Shown piece after piece: positions 54,372-62,357 of a stretch of DNA of 64,000 nucleotides. Source of the stretch: Actinomycetes bacterium (lineage in GTDB: Bacteria > Actinomycetota > Acidimicrobiia > Acidimicrobiales > RAAP-2); assembly GCA_021794655.1 (NCBI GenBank), contig JAJYQJ010000068.1:1-64000 (forward strand). The letters are read 5' to 3'. Position 1 is the first letter of the stretch. Each line of letters starts with the position of its first letter. The position numbers and the translations under genes were made by a program. The notes below the pieces were generated by a model that worked only from the letters and a program-made list of their open reading frames with translations, made no database searches and had not been told where the DNA came from.

Positions 54372-55079
54372 ATGAAAAATATCTCTAAGTTGGGATGGCG
54401 GCCACTCGTGGTCTTCGCCGTAGCAGCAGTCGCAGTGCTCACGCCGACCGCCGCGTTTGGTGCAGGGACCGGATACGGACCTCCGCCACCTCCGATACCG
54501 GTGCCGGGAACGTTTGGAACCGTCATGTGTACCCAGACCGTGAGTGCAACCGGGGGCACAGTCACCTGCACGGTTCAAGGCGCTACCATAACAGTCACCG
54601 TTCCGAGCAACTCGTTCACCTCGCCTATACAGATCGTCATCACCGCTGGGAACTGCCCCCAGATTGGAAACGCCGGTGTTCCTAACTACAACTGCTTCCT
54701 CGCATTCGGGGTTATCGTGGAGCAAAACGGGCAGAAGTACACGGGAACCATCAACCCTCCGGCGAACGTAACTGTCGCTCTTTCTTCGATCAATACCACA
54801 GACAAGGTTGTAGGGTTGAACACCTCCAACTCCACCTACGGTCCTATCAGTGGAGTTTCGATCAGTAACGGGAACCTCTCGTTTTCGATCAGCAGCGACC
54901 CCTACATAGCCGTTCTGGCGCCGGTCGCGGCATCTTCGACCACGAGCACGGTCCCAGGGGCGACTACGGTCACCACTGGCAAGCCGTTCCTCTTGGAGGG
55001 CTCGCTCGCAGGGTTACTGCTTCTCGTAGGTATCAGCCTCCTCGTGTGGTCAACCCGACGTAGCTCGGCAGCTCGCTGA
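54372..55079 (+). CDS. secreted protein with C-terminal membrane anchor
   Basis: 235 residues, ATG 54372 behind GTAGGGGGAATA. A signal peptide (RPLVVFAVAAVAVLTPTAAF, then GAG) is followed by a Pro-rich stretch, a beta-rich body with four cysteines, a Ser/Thr linker (ASSTTSTVPGATTVTTGKPF), one membrane helix (SLAGLLLLVGISLLVWS) and a TRRSSAAR tail. This is the order of a cell-wall sorting signal, but there is no LPxTG; class E sortases favour LAxTG-like motifs, and none is clear either. With a sortase gene 3.3 kb downstream it is a possible substrate or simply a membrane-anchored surface protein. Upstream, 54086-54371 holds a TATAGT box (54171-54176) and nothing else I can name. Confidence 0.65.
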   Translation: MKNISKLGWRPLVVFAVAAVAVLTPTAAFGAGTGYGPPPPPIPVPGTFGTVMCTQTVSATGGTVTCTVQGATITVTVPSNSFTSPIQIVITAGNCPQIGNAGVPNYNCFLAFGVIVEQNGQKYTGTINPPANVTVALSSINTTDKVVGLNTSNSTYGPISGVSISNGNLSFSISSDPYIAVLAPVAASSTTSTVPGATTVTTGKPFLLEGSLAGLLLLVGISLLVWSTRRSSAAR

Positions 55080-55088
55080 CGTGAACGT

Positions 55089-55115
55089 CTCGCCAGGTCC
55101 TAACGGACCGGCGAG
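55089..55115 (+). terminator. GC-rich hairpin, terminator-like
   Basis: CTCGCC-A-GGTCC, loop TAAC, GGACC-GGCGAG: 11 bp with one bulged A, nine bases after the stop at 55079. It is followed by GGGGGG and TT, not a U-tract, so termination may be partial or it may protect the mRNA end. Confidence 0.5.
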
Positions 55116-55134
55116 GGGGGTTCGCTAAGGCAAA

Positions 55135-56130
55135 GTGCCAGAGTTTCACTACCGCTTCCAACGCGGCCGCGGCCATGGCGCGCTACGACGACTGCGACGG
55201 TCAAAGCGCCGGAGGTCCGCTACGGCAAACGCAGCTTGGATCACGCTGATTGCAGTCGTCATAACCCTCTCAGGATGCACCAGCAACTCGGCTGGGACAA
55301 AGACGTCTTCGTCTTCCCAGTCGTTCGTTCCTGCCCAGATCATCCCGACCCCAGCAGGACTGATCGCGACGACCCAGCCCCAGCCCAACGGGACCGTGTG
55401 GGTCCTCGCAGGCACTCAAAGCGTCAAGACGCTTACAGATATCGAGTTCCACACCGGCGCCGTTGAAACAACCGTCGGCGTGAGCGCCAGTGCTACAGAC
55501 GTAGTCGAGTCACAGTCTGGCCAGCTCGCAGTCTCCACCGCTACCGCGACTACCGGGGCAGTAGAGCTGTACAACCCAACGAATGGAACTCTCCTCGACT
55601 CGATAGCAGCTCCTGGGCCTGTCACAAGCCTGACACCGTCGCTAGCCTCCAACGGCGACACGCTCTTCTACGCGCTCGTGAGGACGCCTTCGTCATATAA
55701 CGTAGCTGTCGTGGACGCAACGTCTCTTAGAGTGACCGCACTCTTCCCCGCCCCAAGTGGAGCTGTCGGGCTCGTCGTTGGCGCGGATAGACAGTCCCTA
55801 TGGCTGGTAGCCTCTGATGGGACCCTCACTCGCATGAACACTGGCAACGGGGCACTCACCGGTAACTTTAAGATACCAGGGGCGTCCGGGCAGGCCATCT
55901 CGATCAGCCCCAACGGCGATACCCTCTACGTTCTCAGCTCCAGTGCGTCCCAACAAGACGCTTCGCTCCTCATTGTTCGCGCCGCTAATGGACAGTTGGT
56001 TAAGGTCCTTCCCGCACCCACTAACAGCGTCAACATAACGGTGTCCCCGGATGGAACAATTCTCTACTATGCGGTAGGTACCACGAGTTTTGGAAACCTA
56101 CAGGCTTACCCCGTACCTCCTGGACCTTGA
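55135..56130 (+). CDS. propeller-type lipoprotein, group with IFPAPAG motif (3)
   Basis: 331 residues from GTG 55135, with AAGG just upstream. An unusually long basic n-region (RRLRRSKRRRSATANAAW) precedes the lipoprotein signal ITLIAVVITLSGC. Then QIIPTPAGLIATTQPQPNGT followed by VWVLAGTQ, the same template as the paralogues at 41860 and 51138, and beta repeats to the end (SVNITVSPDGTILYYAVGTT). The stop overlaps the following GT-C-like gene (TTGA), so each of two DUF2079/GT-C-type genes is coupled to such a lipoprotein. Confidence 0.75.
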   Translation: MPEFHYRFQRGRGHGALRRLRRSKRRRSATANAAWITLIAVVITLSGCTSNSAGTKTSSSSQSFVPAQIIPTPAGLIATTQPQPNGTVWVLAGTQSVKTLTDIEFHTGAVETTVGVSASATDVVESQSGQLAVSTATATTGAVELYNPTNGTLLDSIAAPGPVTSLTPSLASNGDTLFYALVRTPSSYNVAVVDATSLRVTALFPAPSGAVGLVVGADRQSLWLVASDGTLTRMNTGNGALTGNFKIPGASGQAISISPNGDTLYVLSSSASQQDASLLIVRAANGQLVKVLPAPTNSVNITVSPDGTILYYAVGTTSFGNLQAYPVPPGP

Positions 56131-58346
56131 AACCGATGAACAGATGGGGTGAGCGGGTCCTGTGGTCCATCGTCGGCGTGATCATCCTGCTCTGGGCTCT
56201 TAGGTTGTTCGGCTACGTAGACATCTACCCACTGATCAGCGTCGCCGTCGTGGTACTCGGGCTATGGGGGCTCGGGGTTCTGGCCGCTAGTTGGGCCCCT
56301 TGGCGATCTCTTGGACAGCGACCTCTTGGATCGCGACCTCTTGGATCGCGATCTCTTGGACTCAGGCACCCTCGTGTTGTGGCTCTGCTCCCGTGGATGA
56401 CCCTCGCTGTAGCACTCGGAGCTCTCGCTATATGGGCGTTCATGCAGATCTACATGGCGCCTGGATACGGCACCGATGAGATCGCGTTCGATCAGTTCGC
56501 TGCTCAACTCGCTCAACACGGCATCAACCCGTACGTTCACTCAATGGCTCCCGCCTTGGAGCTTTTCCACGTAGCTCCCGACGGATTCACGTTAAAGCTC
56601 AACGGCTCTCCCGTCACTGCTCTGTCGTATCCTGCAATGGCCTTCGAGCTCTACTTACCGTTCCTCGTCGCCGGTTGGTCGTCACAGCTCGCCGTAGTAC
56701 TCAACGTTGTCGCCTGGATCGTCTCGATAGTCATGCTGTTTGTGATGCTCCCGCGACGCCTTCGCCCCGCTGCAATCATCGTTGGAAGCTTGAGCGTCTA
56801 CATCGCCTACGCGGTAGGTGGCGTAACCGACTCGATGTTCGTTCCGTTCTTGATCCTCGCGGCCTACCGCTGGAATCGCTTCGGGACAGAGTACGGCTGG
56901 AAGACGTGGATAGGGCCTATCGCGCTCGGGCTCGCAATGGGAATCAAGCAGACCCCTTGGGTGCTGGTCCCATTTCTCGTCGTCGGGATATTCGCTGAGG
57001 TGAAGGTGAGGCGTGGAACGCGCGCCGCAGTTAGACAGGCCTCACGATACTTCGGAATCGCGATGACTGCGTTCATCGTGCCAAACCTCCCCTATATCGC
57101 GATGAACCTACACGCCTGGGTAAACGGGATCCTGACTCCGCTCGACTCACACACCGTACCCGCTGGTCAAGGCCTTATCGGGCTGAGCCTCTTTCTCGGT
57201 TTGGGCGGCGGCTCTCTCACCGCATATACCATCGCCTCCGTAGTCCTCCTCCTCGCTATATGGGCAACCTACAGCGCTTCCTATCCTCTCATGCGAGGCT
57301 GGACGTTCATCCTTCCCTCGGTCGTACTGTTCTTTGCGACGCGTTCGTACGGAAGCTACCTGGTCACGCTAGTTCCAGCAGCACTCGTCGCGGTCACCTC
57401 TATCGCCGAGCGGCCCGTGCCGTTCCCCGAACCGCTGCTCCAAGGCGACCCAGTTCAGGGCAGTCCCAGTCAGGGAGATCCCAGTGCGAGCGCTAACGAC
57501 GATCTTTCCGGGGATAACTCAGGTCGCGCCGGTCACTCAGAACGTGTCGGGGCGCTCTGGGGCAACTGGGCTTGGGTAGCTGGAATCGGATCCGCGGCGA
57601 GCGCGGTCGCAATTGCCGGGGCTCTCTTGATATCGGCGCCTCTCTCACTTTCGATAGTGTCGATCACTACGACCGGCCAGCTCGCGACCGTCGAGCAAAT
57701 CTCGGTCCGCGCCACCAATAACACCGCTAACTATCAAAGACCCGCGTTCACCGTGGAGTCCAACGGTACGCTGAGTGCGTTCTGGCTAGTCGGAAGCGGA
57801 CCACGCGTCCTACCCCCGCACAGCTCGGCTGTCTACAACCTCTTGTCTCCAGACTTCAGCTCCCAGCCTCCGATCACCGGTGGATTCCAGATGGTCGCGT
57901 TCACAGACAACCCCGGCACTGTAAGTGCGAGCGCCGCGTACCTGCCAAACACCTGGCACGTCTTCTTGGAACCCGACGCGGTACGTACTATCGTGCCGGT
58001 CGGCAAAACCATCGTAGTCCAAGCTCACGTCTTAAACCGCTTCAACCAACCGGTCAAGGTGGCCCAGATACCCGTCTACCTGGGCCAGATCATCTACGCA
58101 CAACGTGGGATCATCTATAGCGAGGCCGTGGTGAACAACTCCCAGATCGGCCAGACGCCAGTCAGCGCTCTCACGAACAGCAACGGTGTCGCGACCTTTA
58201 GGATCAGAGGCACACAGGTCACAGCGAACCCCGTCTACTTCGAGGGTAACTTGGTGAACTTCAAAGACTTCTACCCGTACGGATACTCCGAGATCCTACC
58301 GATCCGGTTCAAGCCGGCCATCCCTCGACCCCTAACACACAAGTGA
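56127..58346 (+). CDS. GT-C-like polytopic membrane protein with extracellular C-terminal domain
   Basis: 739 residues from TTG 56127 (overlapping the lipoprotein stop); ATG 56136 is an alternative. About twelve helices in residues 1-~440. The first large outer loop holds the acidic motif GYGTDEIAFDQFAAQLAQHG, as in GT87/GT39-type transferases. A cytoplasmic linker near residues 60-80 is built from the RPLGS repeats. After residue ~515 comes a further helix and a beta-rich outer domain (MVAFTDNPGTVSASAAYLPN). The sugar and acceptor are unknown. It meets the sortase gene tail to tail, three bases apart. Confidence 0.7.
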   Translation: MKPMNRWGERVLWSIVGVIILLWALRLFGYVDIYPLISVAVVVLGLWGLGVLAASWAPWRSLGQRPLGSRPLGSRSLGLRHPRVVALLPWMTLAVALGALAIWAFMQIYMAPGYGTDEIAFDQFAAQLAQHGINPYVHSMAPALELFHVAPDGFTLKLNGSPVTALSYPAMAFELYLPFLVAGWSSQLAVVLNVVAWIVSIVMLFVMLPRRLRPAAIIVGSLSVYIAYAVGGVTDSMFVPFLILAAYRWNRFGTEYGWKTWIGPIALGLAMGIKQTPWVLVPFLVVGIFAEVKVRRGTRAAVRQASRYFGIAMTAFIVPNLPYIAMNLHAWVNGILTPLDSHTVPAGQGLIGLSLFLGLGGGSLTAYTIASVVLLLAIWATYSASYPLMRGWTFILPSVVLFFATRSYGSYLVTLVPAALVAVTSIAERPVPFPEPLLQGDPVQGSPSQGDPSASANDDLSGDNSGRAGHSERVGALWGNWAWVAGIGSAASAVAIAGALLISAPLSLSIVSITTTGQLATVEQISVRATNNTANYQRPAFTVESNGTLSAFWLVGSGPRVLPPHSSAVYNLLSPDFSSQPPITGGFQMVAFTDNPGTVSASAAYLPNTWHVFLEPDAVRTIVPVGKTIVVQAHVLNRFNQPVKVAQIPVYLGQIIYAQRGIIYSEAVVNNSQIGQTPVSALTNSNGVATFRIRGTQVTANPVYFEGNLVNFKDFYPYGYSEILPIRFKPAIPRPLTHK
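56304..56363 (+). repeat. four 15-bp tandem repeats in the GT-C-like gene
   Basis: Unit CGACCTCTTGGATCG with few mismatches, encoding Arg-(Ser/Pro)-Leu-Gly-(Gln/Ser/Leu) four times, between the second and third membrane helices. In-frame, so copy number can vary without loss of function. Confidence 0.8.
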
Positions 58347-58349
58347 CCA

Positions 58350-59705
58350 TCACTTCACGCTCTGGACGCTCCAACCAGTAATTACGAGCTGTCCGTTCCG
58401 GACCGCCGCGGTCATCTGGATCTGCATAGGACCAGGTCTAAGTCCACCAACTACCGTCGGATACGTCGTCAGCTCTACGCTCGTCAGTCGTTCGCCGTTC
58501 AAAGTGAGCACCGGGCTCAGCTGTGCTCCATAGCCCGCAACCCGCGAACCTACGAGGCTTACCGCGTTCGAGAACGGCACACCTGGTGCGAGCTGCGCCC
58601 ACCAGAGCGGCTGGTTCTGCTCCGCGCTCTTAAGCGCCCCAAAGTAAAGCTCCAAGAGTGCGTAGTCGTCTTCCAACGGAGCTGGACTCTGCTGCCAGGC
58701 GGGCGAAACCGAACCTTGTAGGATCAGGTTTCCTTCCGGCGCAGGGTTCTCGTTAAGGGTGAGTCCTTGTGCGAGGAGCGCAGCGGGTGCGGACACCGAT
58801 GGCGGAGCCCACGGTGGGATAGCCGGTGGCTTCGTGCCCGTCGGGCGGATCTGCTCGAGATAGGCATCGACAACGTAGCGCTTCGACGTCAAGAAGAGCG
58901 CGTCGAGGGGATAGCAGGTTACGAGCACTAGGCGGGGTTGCGCTGTCGAGATAACCGGTGTTCCAGCGGAGACGACCTGTCCCGTTGTGACCCGGTAGAC
59001 GTAGGTGACACACGGCTCGACGACGCTCACGGTGTCCCCGGGTCGCAACTGGTCTATGTGGGAGAACCAAGTCACGTCGTGCGCTGCGAGCACGACCGTT
59101 CCCCCGGTGGTATTAGGCCACGTGCTGAGCGGATCGTGCCCTACTGCAACTGCTAGCTGCGCGTTGCTCTCTCCCTGGATGATCGGCGCCTTAAGAGCGA
59201 TGGAAGGTATCTCTAAGATGCCAGCTGGGGCGAGCCCGCTCGTTCCACCGGCTGGAAGGGAGCCGCTTCCGACCGCGGGGCTTGGAAGCGCCGAACTACC
59301 CGCCCCAAGAGGCACGGTGCTCGTCGTGGTGGTTGAGTGATTCGAGCAGATCGCCGGGTTGGACTGAGCTTGGTGGACGAGTGACTCGACTCTGTGGACG
59401 AGAGCCGCACCCTGGTCGTGGGAGTGGACGTAGAACAGACCGATGCTTCCAGCAATGAGCAGTCCAGCCACTATGAGTGCGATAGCGGCTAGCTGCGTGC
59501 TGCGTGTAACCAAGTGATCGCGAAAGCTCCCAGACTTAGCGTGAGCACCAGATCTCGGAGCGGGGGGCGAGCCTTGTTTCAAGTCACCGCCGACCTCACC
59601 ACCGGCCTCGTTGCCGGCCTCGCTTCCGGCCTCGCTTCCGGCCTCGCGAGCAGCCTCGGTGCCGGCCCCGTCGCCACCAGGTTGAACTCTATCTCCTGGT
59701 TCCAA
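58350..59705 (-). CDS. class E-like sortase
   Basis: 451 residues, TTG start. Residues 1-65 are low-complexity (repeated EAGS units), then one membrane helix (LAAIALIVAGLLIAGSIGLF), a coiled linker and the sortase domain about 155-285: ILEIPSIALKAPIIQGES, catalytic His in VVLAAHDVTWFSHID, catalytic Cys in LVLVTCYPLDALFLTSKRYV with the Arg close by. The TCYP motif is typical of class E/D sortases that link pilins or surface proteins. A further ~165 residues of beta-rich sequence follow the domain, which is unusual. The secreted protein at 54372 is a candidate substrate. Confidence 0.82.
   Translation of the reverse strand: MEPGDRVQPGGDGAGTEAAREAGSEAGSEAGNEAGGEVGGDLKQGSPPAPRSGAHAKSGSFRDHLVTRSTQLAAIALIVAGLLIAGSIGLFYVHSHDQGAALVHRVESLVHQAQSNPAICSNHSTTTTSTVPLGAGSSALPSPAVGSGSLPAGGTSGLAPAGILEIPSIALKAPIIQGESNAQLAVAVGHDPLSTWPNTTGGTVVLAAHDVTWFSHIDQLRPGDTVSVVEPCVTYVYRVTTGQVVSAGTPVISTAQPRLVLVTCYPLDALFLTSKRYVVDAYLEQIRPTGTKPPAIPPWAPPSVSAPAALLAQGLTLNENPAPEGNLILQGSVSPAWQQSPAPLEDDYALLELYFGALKSAEQNQPLWWAQLAPGVPFSNAVSLVGSRVAGYGAQLSPVLTLNGERLTSVELTTYPTVVGGLRPGPMQIQMTAAVRNGQLVITGWSVQSVK
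59605..59664. repeat. five 12-bp tandem repeats in the sortase N-terminus
   Basis: Unit GCCTCGCTTCCG on the plus strand, two perfect and three diverged copies, encoding Glu-Ala-Gly-Ser/Asn-like tetrapeptides in the cytoplasmic N-terminus. In-frame unit. Confidence 0.75.
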
Positions 59706-59840
59706 GATTCCAGCCCTTCCTCGAAGCTACTCGCCGCACACGTTGCCGAGATCCACGATACCGCTATTTGACGGCGATCAGCCGGTCGCCCTGGGGAAGG
59801 GTCATCTAACTCGGGCCATCTGGCAGGCCCATCCTCCGCT

Positions 59841-61373
59841 CTAAGCGAGCGGTCCCAGGTGGTTCGTTATTCCCTTCACGATGGAGTTCGGAGACAGGCT
59901 GTCAACTTCCACGGCTACGTCCAGGCCGGCTCTTCGAGCCGCCGCCGCGGTAGTACCTCCGACGCATACCACGTGTGCCGGTACCACCAGAGACGCCCCG
60001 GAGTCGTCGCGGGCCGCTAGATAGTTCTCAACCGTCGACGGAGAGGTAAAGATAGCCCACCCTGCGTCCGCTGCGGCACTAGCCTGATCCAAGGAGACCG
60101 GTGTGACAGGTGATGTCGTATAGGCGACTACTTCGTCGACTTGCCAACCTTTCCGGCGCAGCCCTTCAGGAACCGTATCCAAGGCGATCTCGGCTCTTGG
60201 AAAGAGCACTCGTCTTGACTTGTTCTCCTCTCCAGACTCCGAGCCGTCTACGAGTCGCTCTAACCCAGTGCCGCCGGGTGCGTCCGGCAACGCGTCGACG
60301 AGAGCTCGTGCACTCTGGGTCGCCGGTACGACGTCTGCGACCAAGTTGTACCGAGCTAGAGCGTCCCTAGTCGCTCTTCCAACTGCGGCCAGCTTCACGC
60401 CGGCCAAAGACCGGCCGTCTCGGAGTAGTGGAACGAAGCGGTGGACCGCGTTGGTCGAGGTGAAAACCACCCATGAGTAGCGTTGGACGTCTCGCGCTAC
60501 TGACAAGAGAGCCGATCCACCGTCAGGGGCGTCGCATATTCTTATCATCGGCAACTCGATCACTCGAGCTCCCGCGTCGCTGAGCGCGGAGACGAGCGGA
60601 CCTGCTTGATCAGAGGCCCGCGTCACCACGACGCTCAGCCCTGTTAGAGGACGGGGGGGCGGCTTCAACTCCAATCCCGCGACCGCCCCGACGACTATGA
60701 CGGAAGGAGAGCCCAGTTCGACGTCGCCGAGATCAGCTAACGTCGTGCGCACGTGGCGCTCTCTTGGAGTGGAGCCCCACTGGGTCACGACGACCGGCTC
60801 GTCCGGGCTTCGTCCGGCCCTAAGAAGCTCGGACGCAATCTCTTTTCTTCGCTCCATCCCCATCAGTATGACGAGCGTTCCACCCGCCTTTCCAAGCGAT
60901 ATCCAGTCCACACCTCGTGGACGCGCCAAGTCACCAACGTGTCCGGTCACGACCGTAACGCTGTTCGCGGTCCCTCTGTGTGTTACGGGAACTCCCGAGT
61001 ACGCAGGTACCGCGAACGCAGAGGGGACACCTGGAACGATCTCCCAGTCGACAGTTGCATCCGAGAGAGCTTGGGCCTCCTCCCCGCCTCTTCCGAATAA
61101 GAACGGGTCTCCTCCCTTCAGGCGCACAACTGTCGCGTCCCTACGTCCAAACTCTACGAGCAGTTGATTGATGTGTTCTTGACGCCTCATCGCGTCGTCA
61201 CCTGGCCGCTTGCCGACGTCGACCATCTCGGCCGTATCGGGCGCGAGATCCAACACGGAGGGATCGACGAGGCGGTCGTAGACGACGACGTCTGCCCTCG
61301 CCAAGAGCTCCGCACCCCTGCGGGTGAGAAGTCCCGGGTCACCAGGTCCCGCACCGACTAGGTACACGGTCAC
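59841..61373 (-). CDS. cobA-hemD: uroporphyrinogen-III C-methyltransferase / uroporphyrinogen-III synthase fusion
   Basis: 510 residues in two domains. Residues 1-~245 are the SAM-dependent methyltransferase (VYLVGAGPGDPGLLTRRGAE, then VVRLKGGDPFLFGRGGEEAQ) that makes precorrin-2 for siroheme and B12. Residues ~255-505 are HemD, which closes hydroxymethylbilane to uroporphyrinogen III (LTGLSVVVTRASDQAGPLVS, then VVFTSTNAVHRFVPLL). An insertion of acidic residues lies near 378-388 (DGSESGEENKS). GTG start overlaps the hemC stop (GTGA). B12 production would fit the B12-type radical SAM protein. Confidence 0.93.
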   Translation of the reverse strand: MTVYLVGAGPGDPGLLTRRGAELLARADVVVYDRLVDPSVLDLAPDTAEMVDVGKRPGDDAMRRQEHINQLLVEFGRRDATVVRLKGGDPFLFGRGGEEAQALSDATVDWEIVPGVPSAFAVPAYSGVPVTHRGTANSVTVVTGHVGDLARPRGVDWISLGKAGGTLVILMGMERRKEIASELLRAGRSPDEPVVVTQWGSTPRERHVRTTLADLGDVELGSPSVIVVGAVAGLELKPPPRPLTGLSVVVTRASDQAGPLVSALSDAGARVIELPMIRICDAPDGGSALLSVARDVQRYSWVVFTSTNAVHRFVPLLRDGRSLAGVKLAAVGRATRDALARYNLVADVVPATQSARALVDALPDAPGGTGLERLVDGSESGEENKSRRVLFPRAEIALDTVPEGLRRKGWQVDEVVAYTTSPVTPVSLDQASAAADAGWAIFTSPSTVENYLAARDDSGASLVVPAHVVCVGGTTAAAARRAGLDVAVEVDSLSPNSIVKGITNHLGPLA

Positions 61374-62344
61374 TTTCTAACTCCTGGCAACCCGACGTCG
61401 AAGCCATCGATCGCTTGAGCCCCGCACTCATCTATCGCGTAGTTGCCGGCCTCTGCTCCGAGGCTGACGGGGTCACTTCCGCGTTTGGATATCTTGACCA
61501 TGACCCGGCCGTCGCCACTGAGTAACATCGCGTCCAGTGTTATCTCTCCTCGACGATCGACGGTCGCGAGCGCGGCGAGTGGCAGGGAGCAACTCCCCGA
61601 TACTTGGTCCAAGAACGCCCTCTCCGCACTCAGCGTGATCCTCGAGTCACGGTCGTCGATCTCGGCCAACAACTCCGCAGTCACAAAGTCATCTGCGCGA
61701 CACTCGACGGCGATCGTCCCCTGTCCGACCTGAGGGAGCAGGACCGTCGTCGGCAAGATCTCGGCAACTCGATCGTTCCAGCCGAGCCTCGACATCGCCG
61801 CGGCGGCGACTACCACGCAGTGCGCACCCGATCCGGCCGCTTCGACACGCCGCGCCATATTCCCCCTGAGGTCGGCAAAGGTCAGGTCAGGCCGCAGGTT
61901 CGCGAGCTGTGCGCGACGCCTCGCTGACCCAGTTGCTATGACCGCCCCGGATGGGAGCTCGGAAAGGCACATCCCTACGAGTGCGTCCCTCGGATCTCCC
62001 CTTTCTAAGACCGCGCCGACTCTCAAACCGTCGATCGTTCCAGAAGGCAGGTCCTTTGCCGAGTGAACTGCCACGTCCGCTTCGCCTCTAAGGAGCGCAC
62101 CTTGGACTTCGGTCACAAACACACCTCGACCCCCGATGCGATCGAGTGCGACATCGATTAACGTGTCGCCCCTTGTGTGAACAGGGACGACTTCGATCTC
62201 AACCTCGCTGAGTACGCGAGAAAGCCTCTCTGCGACGAGCGAAGCTTGGCACAGAGCCAACGGGGAACGACGCGACGCTAACCGAAGAGTGGAACGCGAT
62301 CGCTCAAACCGTGTCGGCATTAGGACGAATATAGCTTTGTCCAC
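61370..62344 (-). CDS. hemC: porphobilinogen deaminase (hydroxymethylbilane synthase)
   Basis: Joins four porphobilinogens into hydroxymethylbilane; 324 residues from GTG 62344, or 316 from ATG 62320 (MPTRFERS). Visible are LRLASRRSPLALCQASLVAE, the catalytic-loop region VHSAKDLPSGTIDGLRVGAV, TGSARRRAQLANLRPDLTF, and the cofactor-binding cysteine in VSGSCSLPLAALATVDRRG. 13 bases separate it from hemA; it overlaps cobA-hemD by four bases. Confidence 0.95.
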   Translation of the reverse strand: MDKAIFVLMPTRFERSRSTLRLASRRSPLALCQASLVAERLSRVLSEVEIEVVPVHTRGDTLIDVALDRIGGRGVFVTEVQGALLRGEADVAVHSAKDLPSGTIDGLRVGAVLERGDPRDALVGMCLSELPSGAVIATGSARRRAQLANLRPDLTFADLRGNMARRVEAAGSGAHCVVVAAAAMSRLGWNDRVAEILPTTVLLPQVGQGTIAVECRADDFVTAELLAEIDDRDSRITLSAERAFLDQVSGSCSLPLAALATVDRRGEITLDAMLLSGDGRVMVKISKRGSDPVSLGAEAGNYAIDECGAQAIDGFDVGLPGVRK

Positions 62345-62357
62345 ATAGGCCGGTCAC

